DNA from: Traorella massiliensis
GTDB lineage: Bacteria > Bacillota_I > Bacilli_A > Erysipelotrichales > Erysipelotrichaceae
Reading direction: 5' to 3'
Assembly: GCF_900104665.1 (NCBI RefSeq)
Contig: NZ_LT629966.1
Span: 58,161-122,160, forward strand
DNA: 64,000 bases
The stretch's first letter is position 1, and every line of letters begins with the position of its first letter. The translations under genes and the position numbers were made by a program. The notes under the pieces were generated by a model. That model did no database searches and was not told where the DNA came from. It saw nothing but the letters and a program-made list of their open reading frames with translations. Of this stretch, positions 36,403 to 45,156 are shown piece by piece.

Positions 36403-37383
36403 TGATTTATTAACAAAATATTTTTTCTTGGCAATCGCTTTTCTGGCAGCATCTTTGATATCCTCAACGCTCATATGTAGAACCTCTTTCAAATAATCAA
36501 CAGTTCCAACCTCCCCAAAGCGATCCTGAGCTCCTAAACGAACAAGACAGGCCGGTGCCTCTTCACACATGACTTCTGCCACAGCACTTCCAAGTCCATT
36601 CATGATATTATGATTTTCTATTGTTACAATAGCTTCTGTTTCTTTAGCGGCCTGAATGATTGCTTCACGATCGATCGGTTTGATCGTAAACATATCGATA
36701 ACTCTCGCCTTGATTCCTTCCTGCAAAAGCTCATCAGCAGCCTTACAGGCATCAGCAACACAAATGCCGCTGGCAATCACTGTCACATCGTTTCCTTCTC
36801 TTAGTAAATTTGATTTTCCGATCGTAAAAGTTGAACCTTCCTGATAGATCTGTTCGCTCTTTTTTCTTGAAAGACGAATATAATATAAACCATAAAGATC
36901 TTTTGTCTGACGAAGCATATCAGCTAATACGATCGAATCGGCGGGTTCAAGGATCGTTGCATTCGGGATACAACGCATCATTCCCATATCTTCAAAAGGA
37001 ATATGGGTACCGCCATTGCTTCCGGCAGTAATACCGGGATCAGAACCGATAATACGGACATTTAAATTTGCATAAGCTACTGATACAAAAATTTGATCCA
37101 TGACTCTTCGAGTAGCAAAAGGGGCAAATGTATGTGCAAATGGTATAAGTCCCGTTTCTGATATACCGGCAGCCACACCGATCATATTAGCTTCCTGTAT
37201 ACCGCAATTAATTGTTCTTTGCGGATATTTTTTAGAGAAAGCTGTCATTTTAATAGAATTGATGATATCTGCATCCAGATAAACGACTCGGGAATCACTC
37301 CTTGCCAGCTCATCCATCACCTGTGCAAATACTTCTCTCATTTCTTTTTCTTCAGGCTTGATTTCTTCACAAATCCGATACAT
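36394..37383 (-). CDS. Transketolase, C-terminal subunit
   Basis: Second half of a split, thiamine-diphosphate-dependent transketolase: the pyrimidine-binding domain (EANMIGVAAGISETG near residue 63, AHTFAPFATRR near 84) and the C-terminal domain (IDMFTIKPIDREAI). The 329-residue length matches split archaeal/clostridial-type B subunits. It is cotranscribed with the N-terminal subunit (10-base gap) and a Fe-dependent alcohol dehydrogenase. The gene set suggests a dedicated sugar or aldehyde pathway rather than the housekeeping enzyme. Confidence 0.9.
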   Translation of the reverse strand: MYRICEEIKPEEKEMREVFAQVMDELARSDSRVVYLDADIINSIKMTAFSKKYPQRTINCGIQEANMIGVAAGISETGLIPFAHTFAPFATRRVMDQIFVSVAYANLNVRIIGSDPGITAGSNGGTHIPFEDMGMMRCIPNATILEPADSIVLADMLRQTKDLYGLYYIRLSRKKSEQIYQEGSTFTIGKSNLLREGNDVTVIASGICVADACKAADELLQEGIKARVIDMFTIKPIDREAIIQAAKETEAIVTIENHNIMNGLGSAVAEVMCEEAPACLVRLGAQDRFGEVGTVDYLKEVLHMSVEDIKDAARKAIAKKKYFVNKSAA

Positions 37384-37393
37384 AAGGTTCCTC

Positions 37394-38230
37394 CTAACTC
37401 AGCCTTTCAATCAGCTGATCCAAATGCTGATTCGCTTCATCCAGCTGTTGCTGCGTAAATGTCATATGATGATTATAAAAAACATCTTCCGCAAAAGTAC
37501 AGTCTTTTCCTTTTATCGTATGTAAAACGATTACTGAAGGCTTTTCATTTTGTTTTTTAGCATTTTCAATAGCACAAGCAATACTTATTACATCATGACC
37601 ATCTACATCTTGTGCATACCAGTCAAACTGTTCAAACTTTTTAGCCAGATCCCCAACATTACAAATATCCTCTGTATAGCCATCTAGCTGTTTCTCATTT
37701 TTATCGATCAGTGCAATTACATGATTCAGTTTTTTTGTTGATGCAAACAAGGCTCCTTCCCAAACCTGCCCTTCATCACACTCTCCATCACCTAAAAATA
37801 AATACGTATACGCATCATTCTTCTGATAACGCAGGCCCCATGCAATTCCTAGAGCTGTTGACATTCCCTGTCCCAATGATCCGGTTGTCATATCAATACC
37901 AGGAACCCTATTTTTATCGCAGTGGCTTGGCAGTTTTGTCTCTGGCTGATTGATCGTCTTCATCCATTCCATCGGGAAGAAACCTTTCACAGCCAAAGCA
38001 GCATAAACGGCAGGCCCGCAATGTCCCTTAGAAACAACCAAACGGTCACGTTCCTCCCATTTTGGATTTTTAGGATCTATCTTCATTTCTTTTCCATATA
38101 ATACAGCCAAAGCATCACTCATTGACATAGCTCCCCCAACATGTCCTGCCATGGATGTACTTAAACCATAAAGAATCGTCTTTCTTATTTGTGCTGCTAA
38201 TAATTTTAAGTCTCTTTCAGCCTTATCCAT
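37394..38230 (-). CDS. Transketolase, N-terminal subunit
   Basis: Diphosphate-binding half of the split transketolase. The thiamine-diphosphate motif GDGECDEGQVWEGALFAS begins near residue 146 and is closed by ALIDKNEKQLDG; GSLGQGMSTALGIAWG near 116 and SKGHCGPAVYAAL near 67 are family signatures. The length of 278 residues is normal for the A subunit. It lies between the alcohol dehydrogenase (9-base gap) and the C-terminal subunit. Confidence 0.92.
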   Translation of the reverse strand: MDKAERDLKLLAAQIRKTILYGLSTSMAGHVGGAMSMSDALAVLYGKEMKIDPKNPKWEERDRLVVSKGHCGPAVYAALAVKGFFPMEWMKTINQPETKLPSHCDKNRVPGIDMTTGSLGQGMSTALGIAWGLRYQKNDAYTYLFLGDGECDEGQVWEGALFASTKKLNHVIALIDKNEKQLDGYTEDICNVGDLAKKFEQFDWYAQDVDGHDVISIACAIENAKKQNEKPSVIVLHTIKGKDCTFAEDVFYNHHMTFTQQQLDEANQHLDQLIERLS

Positions 38231-38239
38231 AATTCTCTC

Positions 38240-39361
38240 CTATTTATCAAAAACACTATGATAAATCTGCATCATATCGTCATATGACAGCTCGACATAA
38301 TTATTATTTAAAAGACGCTGCTGTCCTTCTAAGACACTTTCAGTGAAAACTGGAAGTTCTTCCTTCTTTATGCCATATGTACATAATGGCTTGCGAACTA
38401 AAATTTGATCCATCAGCTCATATAAAGCTTCTAGGCTTTTTTTCTTCTCAACACAAAGCTCATTGGCCAGAACCTCTTTAAGATCTTCAAGATGTCCATG
38501 AGGATCTTTCTTTTCATACATGCGTAAAACTGCTTCAAACATAAGCTGGTTTGCTTCTCCATGAGGAATATGATAAGTACCTCCCAAAGGATAGCTCATA
38601 GCATGAACCGCCGCACAACCTGCATTACCAAAGGCAATACCTGCAAAGTTACTTGCTATTAAAAACTGATCAGCTAACTGATTCCATTGATCTTTACCCT
38701 TTTGAACTACAACCTGATATCCTTTTAAAATCATTGATATAGCCTTGCAGGAAAACATCTTGGAATATTCACTCGCTTTTGGTGATAAATATGATTCAAC
38801 CGCATGAACCAATGCATCGATAGAACTCGTAGCAAAAAATTTATATGGTAAACTCTCAACTAGTTCTGGAATCAAGACTGCTTTATCAGGATAAAGGGCA
38901 TCATCGGCTAATCCTTTTTTCGTTTTACGGCTCATCAGCTCTGCAATCGCAACATTTGTCACTTCACTTCCAGTACCACAAGTCGTTGGAACTACGATCA
39001 ATTCTCTGGCTTTATGATATTCTTTTTCTTTCATGATCATTTCATCTATACTGCCTTCACTCTCTAAAACAAGAAATTTCGCAATATCGATGACCGTTCC
39101 ACCGCCAATAGCAAAGATTCGCAAAACATCCTTTGGCATATTCCTTTTAATAGCCATGACCATTTGATCGGTTGGTTCACCATTTCCATATTCTTCCTGG
39201 AAAATCACTGAAGCATCTTCAATATATCCCTTCAGTTTGCCCTCAGCCATAAAACGATTTGTAATGATCAAATCACTTTTGGTCAGTTTTTGAGATTCAA
39301 AAAATTCTCGAACACTTGTAAATTGATGAATCTCTGTTTTTAATAAAAACATTTTTTCCAT
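38240..39361 (-). CDS. Iron-containing alcohol dehydrogenase, 4-hydroxybutyrate dehydrogenase-like
   Basis: Group III Fe-dependent dehydrogenase of 373 residues. The NAD site is IGGGTVIDIAKF near residue 104; metal ligands lie in SSIDALVHAVESYLSPKAS (Asp, His) and in AMSYPLGGTYHIPHGEAN (two His). The text VPTTCGTGSEVTN and NNYVELSYDD, and overall length, recall the clostridial 4-hydroxybutyrate dehydrogenase, which reduces succinate semialdehyde. Coupling to a transketolase suggests the substrate could instead be a short aldehyde made in that pathway. It is divergent from a GntR regulator with operator-like palindromes between. Confidence 0.87.
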   Translation of the reverse strand: MEKMFLLKTEIHQFTSVREFFESQKLTKSDLIITNRFMAEGKLKGYIEDASVIFQEEYGNGEPTDQMVMAIKRNMPKDVLRIFAIGGGTVIDIAKFLVLESEGSIDEMIMKEKEYHKARELIVVPTTCGTGSEVTNVAIAELMSRKTKKGLADDALYPDKAVLIPELVESLPYKFFATSSIDALVHAVESYLSPKASEYSKMFSCKAISMILKGYQVVVQKGKDQWNQLADQFLIASNFAGIAFGNAGCAAVHAMSYPLGGTYHIPHGEANQLMFEAVLRMYEKKDPHGHLEDLKEVLANELCVEKKKSLEALYELMDQILVRKPLCTYGIKKEELPVFTESVLEGQQRLLNNNYVELSYDDMMQIYHSVFDK

Positions 39362-39384
39362 ATGTCATCCTTACCTCCGTTTTC

Positions 39385-39446
39385 ATTATAACTCTTATTG
39401 TCGACAATTACAATATTATTGTATACATATTTTATATACAGTATAC
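39385..39446. promoter_or_regulatory. Divergent promoter region with GntR operator-like palindromes
   Basis: For the minus-strand operon: -35 TTGTAA (39408-39413), -10 TATAAT (39385-39390), 17-bp spacer. The spacer contains the perfect 12-bp palindrome ATTGTCGACAAT (39397-39408). Two further GTATAC boxes lie at 39421-39426 and 39441-39446, nearer gntR. This pattern fits binding by the divergent FadR-type GntR protein. Confidence 0.65.
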
Positions 39447-39537
39447 TTTATTATAAAATAATGCACAAATATAGAGAATATTGATGAATTTACTATCTGG
39501 CTGTGATATGATAAAAATATCAATGAATGGAGAACCT

Positions 39538-40212
39538 ATGAAAAAGAATATATCAAGTTTAAGTGAAGAAGTATATCAACATTTATTAGATCAGATTTTC
39601 AGCAATCAATTAAAACCTAATGAAAAAATTGCGGAATCTAAAATTGCCGCAGAATTTAATACCAGTAGAACGCCGATTCGTGAAGCTATGCGTAAGCTGC
39701 AAAGTCAAGGTCTTATTAACATCTATCCGAATCGTCATGCAGAAGTCGCTTCTTTCACCACAAAAGAAATCCAGGATATCGGTACCCTACGTATTTCTTT
39801 GGATCTGCTTTCTATCAAACTGGCTGCTCTTTATGGAAGCCGTGCCGATTTTATATATTTACAGGATCTGGCGAATCAGTGTCTACAGGCTTTTTATAAC
39901 AATAACGGTTATCTTAGAAGGAAACTGGATACTGATTTTCACATGGAATTATGTCGTATATCTCAAAATGAGCTTTTGTATCAGATGCAGAAAGATCTTT
40001 CATTAAAAATTCAATTTATTCTTCTTCATTATGAATTTCCAATTGAAAATGAAGAAGAACATCTCAAACAGCATCTAACAATAATTGACTGCATTATGAA
40101 TAATGAAATTGATAAAGCTAAAAAAATAAGTATTCAGCATTTAATGGAATTCTACCATCTTGATATCAAAGATCCTGAAGAATTCTTTATGAAACAAGAA
40201 AATGATTTCTAA
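39538..40212 (+). CDS. GntR-family regulator, FadR (FCD) subgroup
   Basis: Transcription factor. The winged helix spans about residues 1-70, with KIAAEFNTSRTPIREAMRKL as recognition region, and the alpha-helical FCD ligand domain follows. I start at 39538 (224 residues) because GGAG lies 7 bases upstream; the earlier ATGs have none. From about base 40194 the sequence matches the end of TnpB element A, so the last five or six codons and the TAA stop appear to come from the inserted element. The native tail may be lost. It probably controls the divergent dehydrogenase/transketolase operon. Confidence 0.88.
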   Translation: MKKNISSLSEEVYQHLLDQIFSNQLKPNEKIAESKIAAEFNTSRTPIREAMRKLQSQGLINIYPNRHAEVASFTTKEIQDIGTLRISLDLLSIKLAALYGSRADFIYLQDLANQCLQAFYNNNGYLRRKLDTDFHMELCRISQNELLYQMQKDLSLKIQFILLHYEFPIENEEEHLKQHLTIIDCIMNNEIDKAKKISIQHLMEFYHLDIKDPEEFFMKQENDF

Positions 40213-40441
40213 CCAAAATCATATGCAAATAAGCAACTCCCTATCTGCATACCCACCTGCCTTTCTAGCGGCGTGGTTCCACCGGCACCTTCACATCTCC
40301 TTCTTTTGCTCCTCTCTGAAGCGTAAGGCATTGGCGAAATGTTCCAGTGTCAGCTTATTATTTTTTTCCAGCAGGATTCCATCCCTTTGCCATGCTTCCA
40401 TCTTCCAGTGAATCGCATGACTGCCGGGTCCTGCTTCTTTT
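40213..40441 (-). ncRNA. Candidate omega-RNA / right end of TnpB element B
   Basis: Non-coding 3' part of the element, differing from copy A at only a few positions over 230 bases although no protein is encoded, which argues for a functional RNA or DNA end. If TnpB guides are formed from flanking DNA, the guide here would be antisense to the 3' end of gntR. Confidence 0.42.
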
Positions 40442-41884
40442 CTATCTGAACAGGCATAAATACGGGGTCCTCTGACATTCCTCCAATGTCGCTTTCCCCA
40501 GATCCCTGATCACTTCTTTCCATTCCCTGTATTCATGATATTCGTTCGGTATCCTTTCCCGGTACCCTTCTCCCCTCCTTGCAATCACATACGCTGCACT
40601 GTGGTGGATGCTTAGCCCTAGCCGCTTCGCATATTTCAGCTTCCCGATCTGCGTTGTGTGCCTTGGATCCACCTTCCTTAAATATACTCCTTTTTCCATG
40701 CATTTCCTTTCGATCTTCTCCTCCAGCCTCTTATATGCAAATGTTCCCAGCATCCGGTTATAGTTCCTGTCCCTGTACAGGCTCTCTTCTTTCTTCCTCT
40801 CGAATTCTAAATCTTCCATGATCAGATTCTTTTTCTTGCCCGCACATTCCTCTACGATCCGTTTCACTGCCACATACCTTTCATATTCCCTCTGGTTCCT
40901 TGTTCCTCTTTCTTTCAATGGAATCCTCCATGCCTTTACCAGATTCCCTTTTCTGTCGGTTTCTGCCAGCGCTATATGATCCCTGTTGATATCCATTCCG
41001 ATACTTCCTCTGCCGGATGGTAATACCGGCTCGCCAGGATATTCAGCAATTGCTTTGATGATAAAATATTCTCCATGATCATACAGCTCATACGCAATGG
41101 CCTTCCCGGGAGTATTGTGCTTCATTCTTACTGCTCTTTCTATATGCTCCCTGTGCTGATGAAAAACAACCGGCATCCTTATTTCCTGTCTGATTCCCCG
41201 GTAGACAAGAATCCCTTCATCGATATGATATTTGAAAAGATTATTGCCGTACTTTCCCTGCCTTCTTCCGCAGATCAGCATCCTTTTTCTGCGGTTATAG
41301 CGGTAGGTATCCATATCATGCTTCAGATTCTTCCTTCCTCCGAAGCATACGCTTTTCGGCTTTTCCATGAATCTTTCCTTTTTCTGCTTTTCTCCTGTTA
41401 ACCGATACTTTAATAGTTTGATCTGATTCTTCAGATTCTTTATTTTAGGATCGATCACAGTTGCTTCATACAGATAGTCCTTTTCTGTAGTTCCATGCAG
41501 TTTCGTTTTCCGGATCATCTTTTCCTTTTCACAGATGACCTTTTCCAGTTCCGTTTCCTTTTCTCTGATCTTCATTCTGATCCTATTCATTCTTTTATCT
41601 GTTTTCCGGATCAGTTTTTTATTCAAGGCAGCATTAGCCTTTAGCAGGGCCTTGGCTTCATGGACCGCAGACAGAGGGATATAGTCATTGAGATGAAACT
41701 GCTTTTTAAGAAGCTGGTGAAGCTCGCTGTCCTTAAACGAGGCTCCCTTATAGGCACGATCGTAAAGACATTTATAGGCCTTATGAAGGACACGGTTGTA
41801 GACATCAAGATCATGAAGAACGGTGTTCTTCAGATCAGGGAATTCACGGTAATAGAAACGGTTGGAAAGAGAAAAGACTTTCAT
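40442..41884 (-). CDS. tnpB: TnpB-like RuvC-fold protein, copy B
   Basis: 480 residues, differing from copy A only at position 49 (Ser for Ala). It has the same features: Asp298 and Glu357 of RuvC-I and -II, no zinc-ribbon cysteines, and HHSAA at 427-431 in place of the usual third acidic motif. Near-identity with copy A points to recent movement of the element in this genome, so at least one copy was mobilised lately. Confidence 0.85.
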   Translation of the reverse strand: MKVFSLSNRFYYREFPDLKNTVLHDLDVYNRVLHKAYKCLYDRAYKGASFKDSELHQLLKKQFHLNDYIPLSAVHEAKALLKANAALNKKLIRKTDKRMNRIRMKIREKETELEKVICEKEKMIRKTKLHGTTEKDYLYEATVIDPKIKNLKNQIKLLKYRLTGEKQKKERFMEKPKSVCFGGRKNLKHDMDTYRYNRRKRMLICGRRQGKYGNNLFKYHIDEGILVYRGIRQEIRMPVVFHQHREHIERAVRMKHNTPGKAIAYELYDHGEYFIIKAIAEYPGEPVLPSGRGSIGMDINRDHIALAETDRKGNLVKAWRIPLKERGTRNQREYERYVAVKRIVEECAGKKKNLIMEDLEFERKKEESLYRDRNYNRMLGTFAYKRLEEKIERKCMEKGVYLRKVDPRHTTQIGKLKYAKRLGLSIHHSAAYVIARRGEGYRERIPNEYHEYREWKEVIRDLGKATLEECQRTPYLCLFR

Positions 41885-42059
41885 GATGCCTCCTTGACAG
41901 AAATGAGATGTTTTGTACAGATATTATATCATATTAATAACAATAATGATACTATAATTTTAAAATAATGATATATATTATCATAACATAAATAACATTT
42001 AACTTTTTTTATTTTCTTTCATCATCTTTCTATTAATCAAAAATGAAATTTCCTAACAT

Positions 42060-42096
42060 ATAAAAAAAAGAGATATACACAATGTTATATCTCTTT
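42060..42096 (-). terminator. Terminator of the tRNA operon
   Basis: Perfect 11-bp stem AAAGAGATATA/TATATCTCTTT with an 8-base loop. On minus the 3' arm runs on into further T, then TATATG, where the TnpB element begins. It lies 10 bases after the last tRNA. Confidence 0.85.
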
Positions 42097-42105
42097 GTTC
42101 ATACA

Positions 42106-42179
42106 TGGAGCGGGTGATGGGAATCGAACCCACGTAGTCAGCTTGGAAGGCTGAAGTTCTACCATTGAACTACACCCGC
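42106..42179 (-). tRNA. tRNA-Gly (anticodon TCC)
   Basis: Cloverleaf with acceptor stem GCGGGTG/CACCCGC, anticodon loop CTTCCAA, T-loop TTCGATT and an encoded CCA end. It is last of six tRNAs. Confidence 0.96.
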
Positions 42180-42185
42180 AAAAGA

Positions 42186-42261
42186 TGGTGACTCGTTGGA
42201 GATTCGAACTCCAGACCCTTTGATTAAAAGTCAAATGCTCTACCATCTGAGCTAACGAGTC
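42186..42261 (-). tRNA. tRNA-Lys (anticodon TTT)
   Basis: Acceptor stem GACTCGT/ACGAGTC, anticodon loop CTTTTAA, T-loop TTCGAAT, encoded CCA. Confidence 0.96.
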
Positions 42262-42274
42262 ATATTTTACTATT

Positions 42275-42350
42275 TGGCTGGGGCAACTGGATTCGAACCA
42301 GTGAAATGCTAGAGTCAAAGTCTAGTGCCTTACCGCTTGGCTATGCCCCA
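42275..42350 (-). tRNA. tRNA-Gln (anticodon TTG)
   Basis: Acceptor stem TGGGGCA/TGCCCCA (U1 is typical of bacterial tRNA-Gln), anticodon loop CTTTGAC, T-loop TTCGAAT, encoded CCA. Confidence 0.95.
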
Positions 42351-42357
42351 ACAAAAA

Positions 42358-42442
42358 TGGTGGGGGGAGGCAGATTCGAACTGCCGAACCGTTAAGGAAC
42401 TGAGTTACAGTCAGCCGCGTTTAGCCACTTCGCTATCCCCCC
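42358..42442 (-). tRNA. tRNA-Tyr (anticodon GTA)
   Basis: 85-nt class II tRNA with a long variable arm, acceptor stem GGGGGGA/TCCCCCC, anticodon loop CTGTAAC, T-loop TTCGAAT, encoded CCA. Confidence 0.95.
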
Positions 42443-42456
42443 AGTTCAAATAAAAC

Positions 42457-42532
<76 letters not shown>

Positions 42533-42538
42533 AAAAAA

Positions 42539-42614
42539 TGGTGGAGGTTAACGGGCTCGAACCGCTGACCCTCTGCTTGTAAGGCAGATGCTCTCCCAAC
42601 TGAGCTAAACCTCC
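42539..42614 (-). tRNA. tRNA-Val (anticodon TAC)
   Basis: Acceptor stem GGAGGTT/AACCTCC, anticodon loop CTTACAA, T-loop TTCGAGC, encoded CCA. It is first gene of the Val-Thr-Tyr-Gln-Lys-Gly array. Confidence 0.96.
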
Positions 42615-42649
42615 GTGTATATTCAACCTGGTTTGCCAGGTGCTTTAAT

Positions 42650-42678
42650 ATAATACCATTGAGATTATGTGATGTCAA
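42650..42678 (-). promoter_or_regulatory. Promoter of the tRNA operon
   Basis: -35 TTGACA (42673-42678), -10 TATTAT (42650-42655), 17-bp spacer, 35 bases upstream of tRNA-Val. A small hairpin CCTGG/CCAGG lies in the short leader at about 42627-42640. Confidence 0.8.
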
Positions 42679-42827
42679 CAAAAAAATTCTACTTTTTTTC
42701 AAATTCTTAAAATATTGAATTACTACCGCAGCTATTTCTCCATTTATTCAAAATAAAACAGGTTTTCATTCTCCTCTCTATTAAGAAAATTAAATTTATG
42801 TTATAATCATCATCAAGGAGTGATCTT

Positions 42828-43244
42828 ATGGAAATTTTCAATACAAAGATTTTAAATCAGCGTCAAAGATGGAATAGAGCTGTACTGTTTGCGATTGGCG
42901 GAACTATTTTAAGTATCATTATCTGTGTGTTTCTTCAGCGTCTGATTAACATTCGTTCTTCTCTATTTTATCTGGCTGCTGCTTATTTTTTAAGCTGGCT
43001 GATTTTAGAAACTGGTCATGGTGTTCAAGTAAAGTTTTCAATTCTTGCCGCTGTATGTACTGTGATCGTCATTATAGTATCTGATATGTTTGTTACTTAT
43101 GGAATGCTTACTTTTACTTTTCCAGTAAATGCTATTCTTAGTGTTTTAAGATCGTATGTTTCTATATCGATTAATTCTCTGCTTTCTTTAATTATTAAAA
43201 TAGGAGCCATTTCTTTGGCATATGGAAAGGCTAGAATTGTCTGA
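42828..43244 (+). CDS. Four-helix membrane protein of unknown function
   Basis: 138 residues with about four hydrophobic segments (about 17-38, 45-60, 68-90, 112-135) and a short charged N-terminus. No motif is recognised. An extended -10 TGTTATAAT is at 42799-42807, and AAGGAG precedes the ATG. It overlaps the alr start by one base, so it is coupled to alanine racemase and may have a cell-envelope role, which is inference from position only. Confidence 0.65.
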   Translation: MEIFNTKILNQRQRWNRAVLFAIGGTILSIIICVFLQRLINIRSSLFYLAAAYFLSWLILETGHGVQVKFSILAAVCTVIVIIVSDMFVTYGMLTFTFPVNAILSVLRSYVSISINSLLSLIIKIGAISLAYGKARIV

Positions 43245-44362
43245 TGTATTATCGTGATACTTATGCGAAAATTGATTGTGATGCGATTGCTCACAATCTT
43301 TCTTTATTAAAAAAACAATCCTCGAAAGCTCTTATTGCCGTTTTAAAAGCAAATGCCTATGGTCATAATGACTACTGGACAGCAAAAACTGCCATGGAAT
43401 CGGGATGCTGCATGGTAGCTGTCAGTTCGCTTGACGAAGCTCTCTCTTTAAGAAAACAGGGATTTTATGATCAAATCCTTATCTTAGGTCACATCCGCCC
43501 TCAGGATATTCCAATAGCCATTGAACAGCATGTGAGCGTTTCAGTAATATCAGCAGAATGGCTCAATCAGGTCGTCGCCTGCTGTTCTGATCTAAGAAAG
43601 CTTATTTTTCATATCAAGGTTGACACCGGGATGAATCGCATTGGATTAAAAAAGATTGAAGATGTCCATCGTGCAATTGACCTGATCTTAGATCATAATG
43701 GGATCCCTGAAGGAATATTTACACATTACGCCTGTGCTGACAGTGAATCCAAAGAAATGTGCGAGCAGCAATTTTATACATTCAAAGAAATCATATCTGC
43801 CTGCAAATATCCTTTTAAATGGATGCATGCTGAAAATAGTGCCGCTTTATTATCTTATGAAGACACTTTAACAAACGCTGCCCGCTGCGGACTAGCGATG
43901 TATGGTATTTCTCCTGTTAAATCAGACTTAGACTTACACCCCGCTCTTTCCTTATTTACCCATATAACATGTGTAAAAAGAATAAAGAAAGAATATGTAG
44001 GTTATGGAGCTGCCTTTCAAGCAAAAGAAGATTGTATCATTGCAACGCTTCCTATTGGTTATGCTGATGGTTTTTTAAGAACCAATCAGGGACGTTTTCT
44101 TTACTGCAGCCATGAATGGATAGAAGTCGTGGGACGTGTCTGTATGGACCAATGTATGGTTAAGTTACCTTATATGCTTCCTGTAGGCACACCGGTTGAA
44201 ATCATTTCAAAGCATTGCCCAGTCACTCAAATGGCTAAAGATTTGAATACGATACCTTACGAGATACTTTGTATTCTTAGCGATCGAATTCCAAGAAAGA
44301 TCTACTATCATCAGCAAGAAGTTGCCATTATAAATAATCGGCTTCATGATCAAAACCCATGA
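43244..44362 (+). CDS. alr: Alanine racemase
   Basis: PLP enzyme making D-alanine for peptidoglycan and teichoic acids. The PLP lysine is Lys35 in AVLKANAYGHND. The second catalytic base is the tyrosine in GYGAAF, and the conserved MYGISP and DTGMNRIG segments are present. At 372 residues it is standard. It starts at the last base of the upstream membrane protein gene and ends in a strong terminator. Confidence 0.95.
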   Translation: MYYRDTYAKIDCDAIAHNLSLLKKQSSKALIAVLKANAYGHNDYWTAKTAMESGCCMVAVSSLDEALSLRKQGFYDQILILGHIRPQDIPIAIEQHVSVSVISAEWLNQVVACCSDLRKLIFHIKVDTGMNRIGLKKIEDVHRAIDLILDHNGIPEGIFTHYACADSESKEMCEQQFYTFKEIISACKYPFKWMHAENSAALLSYEDTLTNAARCGLAMYGISPVKSDLDLHPALSLFTHITCVKRIKKEYVGYGAAFQAKEDCIIATLPIGYADGFLRTNQGRFLYCSHEWIEVVGRVCMDQCMVKLPYMLPVGTPVEIISKHCPVTQMAKDLNTIPYEILCILSDRIPRKIYYHQQEVAIINNRLHDQNP

Positions 44363-44373
44363 AGCCTTTTTTT
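44340..44373 (+). terminator. Terminator of alr
   Basis: Stem GGCTTCATG/CATGAAGCC followed by seven T; it overlaps the alr stop and the end of cutC. Confidence 0.85.
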
Positions 44374-45076
44374 ATTCTTTACTTAGCTGTTCTAAAGCCA
44401 TTTTTAATGTTTCTCTATCTACTGCCACATAATTGCCATCATCATAGTAAGTTTTTTTAGCGGTCATATGGATTTGTCCACACTTTGCATTTGCGGCAAT
44501 ATCTTTTATATTCGAAGGTGTAATGCCTCCACCTACAAGCAATTCAATCTTTCCTTTATATTTTTGGTACAGTTCACCAATGACCTGACTTCCCTTATCG
44601 ATCGAAACTTTGCCGCCACCACTCAATATACGCTCTACACCACAATCAATCAATGTCTGTAAAGCTGCATCTAAATCTTTACATTCATCAAAAGCCTTAT
44701 GAAAAACCGCTTCACGATGATACGAATGAATGAGTTCAACCATTTCTTTTGTATGTTTGACATCAACGCTATGATCGCTATGTAAAAAACCAAACACGAT
44801 GCCGTCTGCTCCTGCTTCTAAAAGATCCCTTGCATCCATCATCATGTTTTCAATCTGATGTTTCGTATATACAAAACCAGCTGTACGGGGACGAACCATA
44901 CAACAAATTGGCAAACGAGTCATTCTCTTAGCCATCTTCAAAGTAGACACTGTTGGAGTTAAACCGCCTAGTTCTAATGCGCTATTCAGTTCAATACGGT
45001 CAACGTCAAACTCATTTGCACAAATGCAGTCTTCAATTGTTCCACAGCAAATTTCTATTTTTATTCCTTGAATCAT
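44372..45076 (-). CDS. cutC: CutC-family protein
   Basis: TIM-barrel protein of 234 residues. The opening EICCGTIEDCICANEFDVDRIELNSALELGGLTP (in two adjoining segments), MVRPRTAGFVYT and FHKAFDECKD are CutC text. It was named for copper tolerance in Escherichia coli, but its biochemical role is disputed. No copper genes adjoin it. Several cysteines cluster near the N-terminus. It is monocistronic and faces alr. Confidence 0.85.
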   Translation of the reverse strand: MIQGIKIEICCGTIEDCICANEFDVDRIELNSALELGGLTPTVSTLKMAKRMTRLPICCMVRPRTAGFVYTKHQIENMMMDARDLLEAGADGIVFGFLHSDHSVDVKHTKEMVELIHSYHREAVFHKAFDECKDLDAALQTLIDCGVERILSGGGKVSIDKGSQVIGELYQKYKGKIELLVGGGITPSNIKDIAANAKCGQIHMTAKKTYYDDGNYVAVDRETLKMALEQLSKE

Positions 45077-45156
45077 ATCATGTTTCCTCCTTATTCATTA
45101 TACTATAAATGTGAATGTAATTTTTTTCTTTTTTATTGAAAATTATGAAAATGAAA

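Larger units (their letters stand above)
40194..42066 (-). mobile_element. IS605/IS1341-type TnpB-only element, copy B
   Basis: Second copy of the 20848-22722 element, nearly identical from the right end (ACAAGAAAATGATTT at 40194) through tnpB, with more differences in the 150 bases upstream of tnpB. The right-end hairpin is weaker here (ATGATTT/AAATCAT). The left edge is in an A-run at about 42060-42066, touching the terminator of the tRNA operon. The right edge lies inside the 3' end of gntR. There is no tnpA and no target duplication. Confidence 0.82.

Noticed and set aside
42085..42318. A 77-codon minus-strand frame over the tRNA-Gly, -Lys and -Gln genes
   Set aside because: It is a chance translation of conserved tRNA sequence, a well-known annotation artefact; the three tRNAs explain the DNA.
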